DNA of 64,000 bases, from NCBI GenBank assembly GCA_022747635.1, contig JAKTNV010000006.1:65830090-65894089 (forward strand), written 5' to 3'. The translations under genes were made by a program, and so were the position numbers. The DNA is from Hetaerina americana. Its lineage: Eukaryota; Arthropoda; Insecta; Odonata; Calopterygidae. This document shows, piece by piece, positions 9,101-20,900 of the stretch (within the stretch, counting starts at the first letter, position 1; each line of letters starts with the position of its first letter). The notes below the pieces were generated by a model. The model saw nothing but the letters and a program-made list of their open reading frames with translations. It searched no databases and had not been told where the DNA came from.

Positions 9101-11460
9101 TGGTAGAGCGCTGGGCTAGATAAGAGGAGTTGATCCAACCAACCTTCGCGTTGATTACTGTGGTTGGGTTATGATTATAAAAACTCTTTCTCACTGGCCT
9201 GACTAGTAATTGGTGCGATGCAATAAATCTGAGAATGGGGAACTAAAATTAGTCAAAAAATGACTCTTATCCGAAAACGCCATATTGATCTTTACAGCCA
9301 AAATTTCGTTTTAAGATTTAAGAATTTTCCCATAAAAAAGCCGAGGTATTCAAACGAGATTTGAAATTATCACATTATGCCCCATCTTTATTCCTCAAAC
9401 CCCTAATTATTTTGAAATTCCCGCTAGGAGTTCAAAATATAATATCCTTCGTTTCATTATATATTCATGTTCCATCGGTTTCATTTTTTTCCATCTAAAC
9501 TTATATTTTTTTCCTCTTGTCCAGTATCAATTCCTCATCATCATGGTGCATTCGATTCAACTGCTGTTGCGGTCTGATTGCGACTATCCAAAGCCCTTCG
9601 CATTATGGATCGTCATACAAGCCGCCATGTTCTATTCAATGTTCAACGAATTTTACAAGCATCATTACAAAAGGAGCGGACCCCTTTCCAGCTTGCTCGA
9701 GAAGAAAAAGGTAAGAAATATTTTGCAATACGTTACAAGTTTGAATGCTAGTCAATGTAACCGGTTTTAATTATAAAATAAATTGTACCCATCGTCTTTA
9801 ATTTATTATTGATGCTTACATTACCCGAAGATGTTCTGTTCTGAAATTTAATTCTTATATATTAAATTATTTCTAAATATTTTATGCACATAGTTATATT
9901 TTTGAAAAAAATGTTTGGCCACGCAACCTCACAGAATGGCAATGTACATGACTGGCATTGCAATGAGAGCTAGTGAAATTTTCTCGCCATGCTTGATTCT
10001 AATTGGTCTCTACCTGGTAATTTGTCGAGCAATTTATTCTCCGATTTCCCTAAAAGTTACAAGGATAAAGGGGATGTCAGCTGAATTTAATTTACGGAAT
10101 GGTGATATTTTGGAAATTAATCACTTTGCAATGTCCCACACTTTATTACTGTACCCTTACCGGCTCCAACGGGCAAACATCATCTCCACAGTTTTTTTAC
10201 TTTTCTCCCTGGCGAATGATCTGATAAATATGCCTACTGGATATGTTATGGGTAGAAGAGGGAGAGGTTAAGGATGAAGGTTCATTCTTAAGTATACAGG
10301 TAAGAATCACTCTACTAGAGGAAGCAAGAAGGTTTCGGTCATTCGAATCTCTTACGAAGCCATCGAACATTAATACTTCGGTTATCTATTTCTTGGAGAG
10401 CCATATTAATTAATTTTAGGTTAGGAACAAAATTTTCAGTTCTATAACGCAGTAATCTTATGTCACCGGGAAAAAAATGGGGTATATCTCATCCATATAA
10501 ATTAAAACCCTATCTATTCTTATTCTATTTTTAATATCAATCAATAAAGGTATGAGCGGTCCCGAACGATTATTTATTTCTTAAGTGTCGTGGAAACCTC
10601 CTATTTATTTCTTTGTTTCTTCGTAACTTCTGCCTGCATTCATGCTCAATAAATGGAAATTATGATGATATCAACGAGGAATAGAAGTAATCAGTAATTT
10701 TAGATACCACATATATTCAAGTAGATACTATTAATGGAAAATTACGAATTATTCTGTTATTAAATTATGAAATCGTTTTAGTAAGTGAACGCATTCACCT
10801 GAATGCATTTATGGTTTCATGTGCGATCAATTCGAATTATTTACTAAGAGGAAGGTTGAGTCTATTTAATTTCTATTTGACTTTAATGCGGGATTGATGG
10901 GTGGTCAAACGTTAAAATGTTTCGCGAGCTACGCATCGCAGTAGGTAATAGTTCGGTTAGAAAATTCTAGAACCGTATAATATTCGACTGAGTTTCCAAT
11001 CTGAAATGGGAAATTTACTCCTGAAGATTTGCCGGTTAATATTTTGACATAATAATATATTAATAAATATGAGATTGATCCTAAAATATTTGAATACATG
11101 AACACCTAGTATAAACGCAGGAAGTAATTTTTCATATTGTGGATATTATAGTTCTGGGAATATACAAATGTGCTCGCTACTTCGTCAGTCGCAAATGAAT
11201 TCGGCATTGGGAGCATGCTGCACTATTGAGTGCCGTCTCTGGGCACCCAAAAATAAGAACCGATCTTCTCCGTGTCAGAGATCAGGAGAGTATGAGTGGC
11301 AGAGGGAAATCCCGCGTGAATTTCACTCGCTATGGGACCTTAAGTATTTGATATATGCTCAATTCTCATTCATCAAACTGGCCTTTGGTTTCAAAGGCTT
11401 GCTTAGCTTGACATATTTTCTATTAATCATTCTTCCATTTTTCTCTCATTTTAGGCATAA
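5924..11460 (+). CDS. Very-long-chain fatty acid elongase (ELOVL family), 5' exon missing
   Basis: Join 5924-6114, 6399-6479, 7781-7837, 7963-8068, 8163-8299, 9525-9710 and, less surely, 11455-11460. The product condenses malonyl-CoA with long-chain acyl-CoA at the ER membrane (3-ketoacyl-CoA synthase step). Family motifs appear in order: the GPKWM...REPYDLR N-terminal block, CAPVDRSDHP, KLTELIDT (KxxExxDT), the catalytic histidine box HLVHH, HIVMYSYY (HxxMYxYY) and TLIQMYQ (TxxQxxQ, formed across a splice). All introns are GT-AG and all phases agree. About 250 residues are recovered. The family is usually 260-330, so some 20 N-terminal residues are missing upstream. Exon order and motif spacing fit insect ELOVL proteins. 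The exact subfamily and chain-length preference cannot be told. Confidence 0.95.
6399..6479 (+). CDS. ELOVL exon B (27 codons)
   Basis: Bounded by 'ctttgcag' and donor gttagg, phase 0 at both ends. It encodes GVIGWAQHYDRIGCAPVDRS plus DHPYSLK, equivalent to the family's W..xYxxxCQPVDYS loop. The donor (AAG|GTTAGG) is somewhat weak but usable. Confidence 0.93.
7188..7325 (+). other. Small 45-codon frame with GC-rich palindrome, in ELOVL intron
   Basis: This stretch is clearly more GC-rich than its surroundings. It holds an ATG frame of 45 codons (starts MVTIKVDHQF, contains AATAEELKFLRDVTLE) and a perfect 17-bp palindrome GCCGTCGCTGCGACGGC at 7236-7252. I do not recognise the peptide. It may be a remnant of an inserted repeat or an unannotated small exon of another gene, or chance. 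Confidence 0.2.
7781..7837 (+). CDS. ELOVL micro-exon C (19 codons, KxxExxDT motif)
   Basis: A 57-bp exon between acceptor 'ctcactaag' and donor gtaagg, phase 0 at both ends. It encodes VAGLVWWYFILKLTELIDT, which carries the ELOVL KxxExxDT signature and fits exactly between exon B and exon D. It is too short to show as a long open frame. It was found because the family requires about 19 residues here. Confidence 0.92.
7963..8068 (+). CDS. ELOVL exon D (catalytic histidine box)
   Basis: Starts after 'tcatttccacag' in phase 0 and ends CCCAG|gtaggt in phase 1. It encodes VTFVLRKKDSHVSTLHLVHH then SIMPLSAWVATKFLP. HLVHH is the HxxHH box essential for elongase condensation. Confidence 0.95.
8163..8299 (+). 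CDS. ELOVL exon E (HxxMYxYY motif)
   Basis: Starts after 'ttccactcacag'. The split codon gives GGH, followed by STITGLLNTGVHIVMYSYY and QKYLFWKRYITLIQM, ending at ATG|gtaagc. It contains the HxxMYxYY motif and the first half of TxxQxxQ. Confidence 0.95.
8642..8682. repeat. Perfect 17-bp inverted repeat (hairpin), ELOVL intron
   Basis: ttacaatataagttcaa (8642-8658) is followed by a 7-base spacer and its exact reverse complement (8666-8682). It lies in the intron between exons E and F. It could be a MITE remnant or a local fold-back. No coding role. Confidence 0.85.
9088..9175 (+). mobile_element. tRNA-derived SINE fragment
   Basis: It carries a tRNA-like A-box region (tagtccattggtagagcgct) and then the 'ccaaccaaccttcgcgttga' segment, also present (one base different) at the end of the longer copy at 53186-53440. 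The middle of the longer copy is missing here. It is not a functional tRNA: no cloverleaf or full B box is present. Confidence 0.6.
9525..9710 (+). CDS. ELOVL exon F (C-terminal membrane region)
   Basis: 62 codons between 'cctcttgtccag' and donor gtaaga, phase 0 at both ends. It starts YQFLIIMVHSIQLLL (completing TxxQxxQ), continues through DCDYPKPFALWIVIQAAMFY and FNEFYKHHYKR, and ends LLEKKK. The closing lysine run suggests that an ER retrieval signal lies at or just after this exon. Confidence 0.93.
9711..11454 (+). other. Last ELOVL intron or 3' flank, nothing else recognised
   Basis: AT-rich. It contains an open frame at 9915-10271 of no recognised family, probably chance. If the terminal exon at 11455 is real, this is one intron of 1744 bp. 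Confidence 0.45.
11455..11460 (+). CDS. Possible terminal ELOVL coding exon (Ala-stop)
   Basis: A strong polypyrimidine acceptor (ttcttccatttttctctcat, then tttag) precedes GCATAA. Joined in phase 0 to exon F it gives ...EKKKA-stop, a C-terminal KKxx dilysine ER-retrieval signal of the kind many elongases carry. This is inference from one splice site. If intron 9711-11454 is retained instead, the frame reads about 20 further codons to a stop at 9768-9770. Downstream sequence would be 3' UTR. Confidence 0.4.
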   Translation, partial: A

Positions 11461-12414
11461 AGAAAATGAAAAAAATACTCTCCTGAGGTGTCAAAGAGAA
11501 ATGCCACCGGAGCCCGCCTTCGTCCGCTTATCTGTTACGTGTTGTATGGAATATATGTATGCTATCTGGGTGTCGGACGAGGTTCGCCTTCAAAAGAATT
11601 CTCGCAAGCAACAAGAATTCATCAGGAAATGGTGTTCCCTTGGCTTGGCAACCAGCCTGTTCAGCACTAAAAATTTATTATTCCCCAATAGGATGAGGGG
11701 AAGGCGAGAATTATCGTCTCAAAAATATTTTTGAGCAATTTTGTTGAAAATTTGATTTTTAGGTTCAATATATCGGTTGTTTTTTGTAAAATGTTTTCGT
11801 ATGGAATAATTTTATTTTTACGTTTCTTTTTATTGTGTCCCCACATTTCGACAGTTGTTGAGATAAATGTGCTGTAAGTAGTACCATATGCTGGTTTTAA
11901 TTATTTTCATACATATAATTGGTGAGCATTCATTATTGTGACCGAAGACAATTGCTTTCTCATCGATGCTCCGATGTAATGCAATATCTAGACTGAGAGT
12001 GAGACTTCACGTATTATAATAGATATGATACTTAATTTTTAGAGGTGAAATGTAATATTTTTTCCATAAAAAATTGTTTTCTTTTGTTCTTATATCCAGC
12101 TTTTAGTTATTCTATGTAAATATTAATACCACAGTTGCGGGGAGCTGAAGACAAGTTAAAGCTTACTGCATCGCCGAGGTTGCACTCCATTGGGTATGGA
12201 TTTATTGCGCTTTTACCAACAAAATTTCATCGTGAGATTTGTTTTAACCAATTATATATTTAGAGCGTTACCATTAATAGTAATTGTTTTGTAGTGAGGG
12301 AAATTTCTCTGAATTTATTGTCAGAAAACAAGTACTTTTTTTGAAAACCTCGCGTAAAAAAGAACAAACTGAACAAATTTTACCCTTTTTAGAGATGACG
12401 CAGATAAAATACAA

Positions 12415-12420
12415 AATAAA
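12415..12420 (+). terminator. Candidate polyadenylation signal of the ELOVL gene
   Basis: AATAAA occurs about 950 bp after the proposed ELOVL stop. It is the first exact hexamer I found on the + strand in the proposed 3' UTR. In AT-rich DNA this is weak evidence. Confidence 0.25.
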
Positions 12421-13855
12421 ATGTAATGGCTAAAAGTGAACAAAATTGTTAGTTTTCATTACGAATGTCTGGTCCGCAATGTCATCGAATACGACGTCGG
12501 AATTGTCTCAAAATCCCAGACTTTGATTTGCCCTAAACCACGGTCGTTTTTCATGAAAGCATGTAGAAATGAGGTATCCACAAAGGTGGTGGTAATTAAA
12601 CTTCCAGATTAGGGCAACAAATTTTAGTTTTTTATTACAAAATTACAATCAAATAATAAGCTTGTATAAACAAATAAAATGTATAGTATCAAAATTAACA
12701 AAATATTGATAGGTAGTAATCAACGTATCTTTGTCGACTCGTGGGAGCTTTGTTGTGCCATCTTGCTCTTACTCCTTTCACCTGTGAACAAAAAAAAAGA
12801 GAACAACGTATTACAATTATTTACGAATCGTGCCTCAGCTGGAAGCCACCAGTGTAAAAATAATACGGATTGTTTTATGCTATAATGATTCGAAATTTAT
12901 ATTATTCCCATCGTCATGCACTCCGTTGAATAGAATAATGACAGAACTATCTTAAAGTTAACATTACCGTGGCGTACCTGAGGGCCTGAAGCATAGCCTC
13001 GGGCATTTTCCCGGCTAGGTCTCTAGTAAAACATTTCGTAAGATTCACAGACTGCGAGCTTAAATTCATAAACCTTTTCTCAAAAAATTATATAATTGGT
13101 AAAGAATTTTCTGCGTGATTGTTAATGAAAACTAATAAAACTCTCACATGCCGTGAATAACTTTCACGTGTGGATCCTGGGAGTTGGTAAATACTTTATT
13201 TTGGACAGGCGTAATTATGAATCTCAAAAAAATATCGGTGAAATTATGTACTATTCACTTTATAAGTCAATATAAGGCATTCATTCAAGAGAAGCAGCCC
13301 CACGAGAACAGCACCCTCGGCGATATTGCGATATCTCTCACTCATTTTACAAATGGAAATCAATAGGACTGGCATTCCCAGCTGTCTAAAACCAAATAAT
13401 AAGTCAAAAGTCTGATTTAAAGTCTTCAAAATATTTTTACATTTTACAGCTATGTGATAAAAAAATATCTTTAGGAACAGTGATGTACACTGAAATTCAT
13501 CTCCCTCTTGCTTTGCTTATTTGATTCAAACTGTTGTAATAACACAGGAATACGATTCCCTTATAAAACTAGGATGTTACCATAGTTCCACTGTTTTGTC
13601 TAGTTGAGAAAATAGGAGTTCTCAACAGTGACCAGATTGAGAAAAGAAATCAAGACAAGTTTTGATCCCACTCTTGTCAACCGTATTTTTATTTACTTCA
13701 TTCTATTTGGCTTATTCTTAAAGTAAAAATGGAGTCCTAAAATTACATCCTAGAGGAGGAGTCATTGCGCACAGGGACGAAGGTCTATTAGAGGTTCACT
13801 CATATTTGCTATAATATTTGCTATTATTTACCGTTGAATTAATAACGAGAAAAAT

Positions 13856-13882
13856 TAAGCGAGGTAACATACACCTCGCTTA
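13856..13882. repeat. Perfect 10-bp hairpin
   Basis: taagcgaggt (13856-13865) and its exact reverse complement (13873-13882) are separated by 7 bases. It lies between the convergent genes. The stem is more GC-rich than the flanks. Confidence 0.75.
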
Positions 13883-14214
13883 TTCTAATGTCACAAATCG
13901 GAAAAGAGTTGCTAATTGAAATTATTTCTCCGGAATTTGAGAGTACTTCATCATTTATGAAATTTGTTATGGGATTTAGAGGTGATTCTAATGTACGAGC
14001 TGTCTTGCATAGCCTGAACGAAACAAAACGCAGGATATTTCATTAATTTGACCGAATCAAATCAGCTGCACAAATTACATTTAATAATGTATCCATACCT
14101 TTGTCATCCCAAGTTATGAATCTTGGACTAAGTTAACGATTTGTGAGATATCTTAAATTATTATGTATATAAAGTGAATGCATCTGTATAACATTTTTTG
14201 ACTGTTCACCTGAT

Positions 14215-14233
14215 GAGAATAATGATTATTCTC
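14215..14233. repeat. Palindrome inside a ctgatga...gaaa context
   Basis: gagaataat, one base, then attattctc: a 9-bp perfect inverted repeat directly after 'cctgat' and followed by 'gtgaaat'. The layout recalls the stem II region of the hammerhead motifs in Penelope-like element ends, but the bases after the stem do not match the GAAA core position. The resemblance is weak. Confidence 0.4.
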
Positions 14234-14723
14234 GTGAAATAAGTGAATAAATCTGTAATAATAAGATTGTGAGTATTTTTATCCTGTCGCCATTATTATT
14301 TTGAAGGTCGTATTTTATTAATATATATTAAATTAGTATATTATAATATGAATATGTATTATATATTATTAATATCATGTTATTAATATTGAATTATTAG
14401 CGATATTTCAAGGCTGTGTTTCTATGATTTAATCAAAGGAACGTTTAAGAAGCAACATTAGCACAAGAGTCGATAACGAGTTCCGAAATTAACGATTCAA
14501 AGCAGGATGAAAAAAATAGATCGATTTTCTTGCAAAGTAAAGTAAAGAGAAAGTGAACAACGATGCTCAGTGACAGCAGAAAACAATCAAGATTTTAGCT
14601 GAAACAAAGTAAATTCAATCCCAGGGCAGAAACTTTTTAAGGTTTCCGCTTGAGATTTTCCCTCTTGGCAGTGTGCCAACTTCCTTGAAAGTGGCCGCAG
14701 TAGATGCGTGAGGGGGTAAAACG

Positions 14724-14919
14724 TCATATCCATCGCTCGCGATACAAGACCTTGCTGAGAAACTCACCCCATAGTTTGGCGTTAATCCTCTCGCCAGCCA
14801 GGGTGGAGAGCCACACGACGCAGAAAGAGAATGCGAAGAAGAGGAACCTCCCCAGATGACCGATCATACCGAGGAGAGGATAAGGCCATGTCCCGCGCAC
14901 GATGTTTGTGGTGAGGAGG
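14724..14919 (-). CDS. AIG1/ADTRP terminal coding exon
   Basis: The acceptor is 'catttacag'. The split codon TG|C gives Cys where vertebrate AIG1 has Trp. It encodes LLTTNIVRGTWPYPLLG, a hydrophobic segment and LAGERINAKLWG, and ends ...LYRERWI-stop. The distance from YIL to WPYP equals that in human AIG1, supporting the join. A gtgagt directly after AKLWG could act as an alternative donor, but reading through to the stop needs no further exon. Confidence 0.9.
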
Positions 14920-17900
14920 CTGTAAATGAAAGAGATTTGATTATAGCGTCTTGCGTTCGGTTATGGCACGGTTACCTTTCTCGAGAGTAGCCACATATGT
15001 TCCAAAGGAAAGGCATGAGGGTTGGAGGGTAACATAAAATCCGGATTGATCAGCCTGGCCGGGGATCTTGTGCGGCAGACATGTAACGTCAGTACAAATG
15101 GTGCATTTAACATTACATTTACTTCCCGTTACTACCCGCGGAGGGCCTTGAAATTAGGGTGGTCACGGAAACTTTTTCTTCCTTGACTGGTCACACTTCT
15201 CTCTCCATGGCAGAAATAGCACCACCAATCCGAGTTCATTGAATCAATATGTCTGAAAACAGCATATTTTCAATTGCATTGGATGAATAGCCAAAATATA
15301 AACAACATCCGCAATGAGTGATAATAAAATAGAACCACTCAGATTTCAGTTTAAACACCAAAGGGTTGAATAGGGACGATGGAGGAATGCGACAGATAAA
15401 GGTTGTGTGAAAAGGATCAAAGTCAGGGATATGGTTTATATTAGCGTTACAGGCTGGTCTTAGTCTTATCTTATCCGAATAATCTTTGAAACCAGAAAGG
15501 GGAAAAATTCTCTCAAATTCAGGGTGTTGAAAATTGAAAGCTAGTCACTCTGGGGAGAAAAAATCGGTACTGCGCCTTTCTTGAGCTACCAACTATCTGA
15601 AGACTTAGCCTAAGCCTACCTTAAATATATAAAAACTCCAAATATTTACAATATTTCTACAAATGGTCTAATGCACAATAAAGAATACCATTTTGGACCC
15701 CTCCCCATCTAAACTCTAAATTAAAGATTTACATAGTCTATTCTGAACTTCGTTCTTCCGTAAATTCAATGAATTTAAAACAGAACTGCCTTTCATTATC
15801 TTTGCAAGTATTTTCTATTAATTATGATTTCGGTGGTAACTTGTAATTTTAATCGTGCGGATTGAATTGGGGGGGGGGATAAAAGGTGGAGTTTGCAAAT
15901 AAAGTCATATCAATGTGGTTATGTATGTACGCCTACGTACCTTCCAAATACAGACAAAATGCCACGTGGGACATGTCATAAAGCTACAATTTTATGGCAC
16001 CGACAAGGACTCTCTCTCAATACATTCGACCTGTGAGTGACCCTGTCACCAAATTAACCGATAGACGTTGGAATGAAACAAACTTGAAAATGGTCAAAAC
16101 TCTCTCTAAGGGTCAAAGTAATTGGGCTTTTGACCACTTACCCAAGACTATGCAACTTTACAAAGTATTCAGATAAAATAAGGGAATAATTTTATACACG
16201 TTGCCCACGATATTGTGATTAGAGGAATGACATTTATTTCTCAATCGATAAATCAAAATACTATATGTATCCAGAATCAGTAATACCTATAGACAATATT
16301 CTATTTGATATACTATTGAAATGGAAAGCCGTATTTCTACAGAACTCTAAATAATACCTATAAAATTTATAGAGACTTGTTCTCATTTGAGAATGAGGTG
16401 TTTTTGTCCCAATTAACTTTTATATTTATTGTGCAATTCCCTGAAATAGCGTATTGGAGAGAATAAGGCAGTCAAGATTCGCCGCATTAAAAAAGATTTC
16501 TTCTAGGAGTATATTACACAGAAAAAGTGGAAAGGTTAAAAAAAATCTCAAAAGATATTAATGACAAGGGTGTGTTACAAGTAGGTTATCGGCAGTAGGC
16601 ATGACCAATCTGGTTGGTTCTCTCCTCCGTCTGCTAGCCCTTAGGTCAAGGGTGCCAAATTGAGCCTTGATTCTGTAACTTTGTAGCGGTTGGGCACAAG
16701 GGAATTCCAACGGCAGGCCAAATTACCGATTATCCTCTTTCCACTGAAAAGATGGCGCATAAAATGCTTTAGGTATATGTAGAGAACGTGTGGCATGGAA
16801 CCACTTCGGCTTTCAACAGAGACGTTCTTGCCTCATGCCCTTCCTCACCCTTCCAATTCAAACGCCGACGGTTGTCAGACTTCCTGATCGGCAGGCGAAG
16901 TCCAGATATAATATGTACATAATGACAGACTTTCAGCCTTTATTAAGTTGTGATTTTAAAAATTTGCCTAAGGAACAAGTTGAAGCTTTTCCGTTCCCTA
17001 TTAATGGCTTAATTTCGATAATTTTCACTTTCTCTTTTTTGTGAATTATTGAAAAAAAACATGCTTATCTGTAAATTAGAATTAAAACTTAGATTATGGT
17101 AAAAAGTTTGAAATATACTTTTGAGATCAGAGGGACATTCTTCTGTAAAGAAATGACAATACGACAATGAAAATATGTCCTTTATACCTTACCTTATCTG
17201 CTAACCTATCGTGGGTGATCCTATCCTATGAGCGGAAACTAACGATTTAATTAATGAGAAACTTTTCCGCAAAGGTCTTTAAGTGAAAATATCGTTGACA
17301 CGAGGATAAAATACCAAGTTAAAGAACTTTCTATTTTGCCGCCCATTAAAGGTAATTCATACATAAGGTAATTTCCAGAAATTAATCCCTCGGTACATAT
17401 TTCACAAATCTTGCATACATACAATTAATATTAACCAAACAAAATTTACACTTAAACAGATTCAAAATCGTATATCCACGCAAACAATCAGATCATCATG
17501 TTTGTTTTCGATTAAATGGTTTAGAAATTTTATACAGTGAAACAGTTCATTAGGACTAGTTTCATTGAAACCGAATTTTACAAAACATATTGAACATTTC
17601 TAGTCAAGTTGCATATAAATTTCACCCATCGTGAGAAAGTAAATTTAAATTAAAAAATACAATTTGAAAAAATCAATTAAGTAATTGAATATTTCCTAAA
17701 AAAACTTCTTGGCTGTGGTTAATTGGGAGGTTCATCTGAATGCGTGTAATTGGCACAGTAAACTCAAGGGCCGTCGAATTTTGTTACGTACGTATATTCA
17801 AAGTCATCTCAACCTTGTAATCGATTTGAATTGCCGCGCAGCGTGAACATTTCAATTTAGTTAAGAAGTTAGTGAGCAGATGGCGACGCCTAACCTGGAC

Positions 17901-20900
17901 GCCCACAAGATCTTTTCCTCGTTGCGAGGCTCTAACAGGATCGCGCGGCGTTATTGTTTATGACTCGAAGAAAGGCTGATATATCTCGCCGCGGCATCTA
18001 ACATAACTCGATGCCTAAAGAAATCAGCAGTAATTCGAAATGGATGGCAATGTTCGTGATCACAAACTGTGGTACAGCATATCAAGTTGTCAATTGTAGC
18101 AACAATTGTAACCACTTCGAAGGCGGGAACTAGTTCATGTAACAGACAGGGTGAATACAAAATCTTTCTGATTCGAACAGGAAAAAGTATATATCAATGA
18201 GACAATGGTAGAATAATCATCTAGGGAAATTCCTCATACTAAATGGACCTAATTGTCAATTTCCTAATTAGAAAAGCAGACGAGAGTTACCCTGAAATGA
18301 ACAGCAGTTACCTTTGTTCGACTCATATAACAGTTTCCCCTTTTGAATGAAATATTATTTATCGAGAAATCTGAGGAATATCTTACGAATATGCATATAA
18401 AATTGTAGGATGGCGGGACAAGCGGATGCGAGAGATACAGAGAGGCAATCAGATGCTAAAGAATAGAGGGGAGAAATACTACGAAAGCAAGGAAACATGC
18501 AGAGCTAAGGAATGACTTTTTGTAGTTTATAACATGGGGTCTAAGAATATGTTGTTTCCTGTTGAGTATTTGAAGCCAGGGGGGATACAGTAGAGTATAA
18601 TGCCAAGATCCATCAAAAACCTAATAATATGATATATTGCTGCTAATAGTAATGCAACAATTTTTTTATTTATCTTCTCGTACCTCCCATCCAGGCATTG
18701 TTTTTCAGTCATCAGCCATCTCGTGTCGAATAACGTCCTTTCTAATTCATCTATAGTCTTTTCGAGCGCCTCTGTGGGCAAGGTCATTCAGTATCGTTAA
18801 CTCCGCTCTTAAAAAATCGTTCCGCGACCAAAAAAACATCCGCTCCCAAGGCCAGGACGCGAGCAGTCGCAGTTTAATTTTTATTCTTTTAGTATTTATC
18901 CCTTGTCCCTGAGTTTCACCTTTGCTCTTCCCGATGGGTCAAAGTCAACCATTACATGGTGCATCATCTTCTTCTTCCTCCTTGCATGATAAGTTTACAG
19001 TATATTTATTTCATAAAAAAAATGAATTCCCATAGAAAATAATTCAGACGTGGTCATTATGATGTCGTCACAATTGAATCGCTGATAGATGGTTACAACG
19101 CTTTGAAAAATTGACATTCAAAATTTGTATGGGGAAGAATTAAAATTAATATAATAATTTATACGGACGTCATTTGATATTCAAGACAATTTCAGTTCCA
19201 GCCGTAGCCTCATGATCAAACAAATGTGTGAATTTTACATGCCCAGCCACAGAGTTCCATAGTTTACATGAGGTGACAAGGAAAGATTTATCGTATACAA
19301 GTATATTTGCATAGAAAGAACATTCATTTTTTCAGTTGTATGAGAGGATATTTTCTCTCTTTCACGCATTATATTTTCATACAAATAGGAATATGCTCTG
19401 TTTGAGATTATTTTATCCATAAATAATTTCTAATTTGCTCCTGTAACCAGTCCCCTTTCATGTTAGCCTTCTTTCTGGGTCAAATTTTGTTTCTACTTAG
19501 ACCACGAGTACCTAGTTCATATACATATGCACAAATACCCTCAATCCATCAAAAAGGCGTGTGGCAGAGAGTGGAAGCACCAGGTGGAAAGAATAAGGGA
19601 TAGTGTTTAAGCAATGAAGCAATGGGAAAAAAAATCATCCAGTTAAAATCCCTGAAAAGGACGTTGACACTGGTGAACACATATACATATCAGTGGAAAC
19701 ATTAGGGTTAAACAAGGATTGATCTAATATCTATTAACCCAAGGCAATGCAGCTCGGGTAATTTTTTTGTATTGTTTTAACTGATAGCTAATCTGAAATG
19801 TTTCATTTCTTGTACTCGGTAGCCGTTATTCGTCTAGTTATTTCTTTGGGTCCCACTATGGCCTTTATCAAGTATTGTCTGGAGCTCTCGGTACCCAGTT
19901 ACTACAATTCGTATTGAATTACTTAAAATAAAAGGGCAAGTAGGATTTATTGAGAGGGATGCCCACCAGCAACAAAGACAATGAAAAATACAGCGGATGA
20001 AAATCTACCCCCCATTCAGACATCTTCACATGTTTTTTGTGGCTGATGACCTGACACTCCCTGCCCTTTGCCCTGGCAACGGATTGAGAATTATTACGAG
20101 GATTGAGTGGGGGTAATAATGCTTAGTAAGCTATTATTGTGATACTTGTATACAAGTACCGCATACACTATACTTTTAATACTTGTAGGAGGCAATTTAT
20201 CACTAATAGTACCACCACTAGATGAGTTTCGAATTTCATACTTGATAAGTGTAACATTTTTTTCATGAGAATTATTTTGTTTTTCGGGAAATTTTTGTTT
20301 ACTTCTGAGACATTTTCCATGATTTTGAAGTCCATAATAAGTTCATAGTTGCTACGGGGTATTTCTTTTGAAGGAATTTTAAGGATCTTCCGACTATATC
20401 TGCCCATCATGCTTCGTGTATTTGGAAAATAATATTAAAAAGAAAAAATTATAATAATTAAATTATACCCAGTTTTTTATGTATGTATTTTTGTCTATGT
20501 TACTTGCAGGCTATTTTATTTTAAAGGTCCCTTTTTCTAGTGAAAGTCAATGCCATAATAAGACGGAGAGACAAACGCGAGTGAATTATTGTAACCTTAT
20601 ATATTCATTCTTTAACGGAAAAATTATTTGATTAACATAACAACCGAAAATTATTTTTTTTCCAATTACCTACTGCCATTAGATCTGTGTGTATTTAATT
20701 TAGTTTATTCATTTATTTATTGACTGCTTGTGTTTTTAGCGCGTGGGCCGAAAATGTCATTATTCAAGCCAAATTCTTTTGGGCATTCATGACTTTCTGA
20801 AAATAAATGAACAACTGTCTATTAAGGCGACAATCGCCAACGATCGATACTGTAATCAGCATGGGTTTATCGAAAAAAAAACACGCATGCCTGTGTTTTC

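Larger units (their letters stand above)
11461..14723. other. Region between the convergent 3' ends
   Basis: It should hold the 3' UTRs of ELOVL (+) and AIG1 (-). Apart from the hairpins at 13856-13882 and 14215-14233 and the hexamer at 12415, I recognise nothing. The open frame at 11168-11734 overlaps the ELOVL splice acceptor and is judged a chance frame. Confidence 0.4.

Noticed and set aside
9088..9175. tRNA gene
   Set aside because: Only an A-box-like segment is present. No cloverleaf or proper B box could be formed, and the segment is shared with a longer SINE.
11168..11734. 188-codon + strand frame as a separate gene
   Set aside because: It overlaps a strong splice acceptor and the likely elongase 3' end, has no domain, and shows no consistent coding features.
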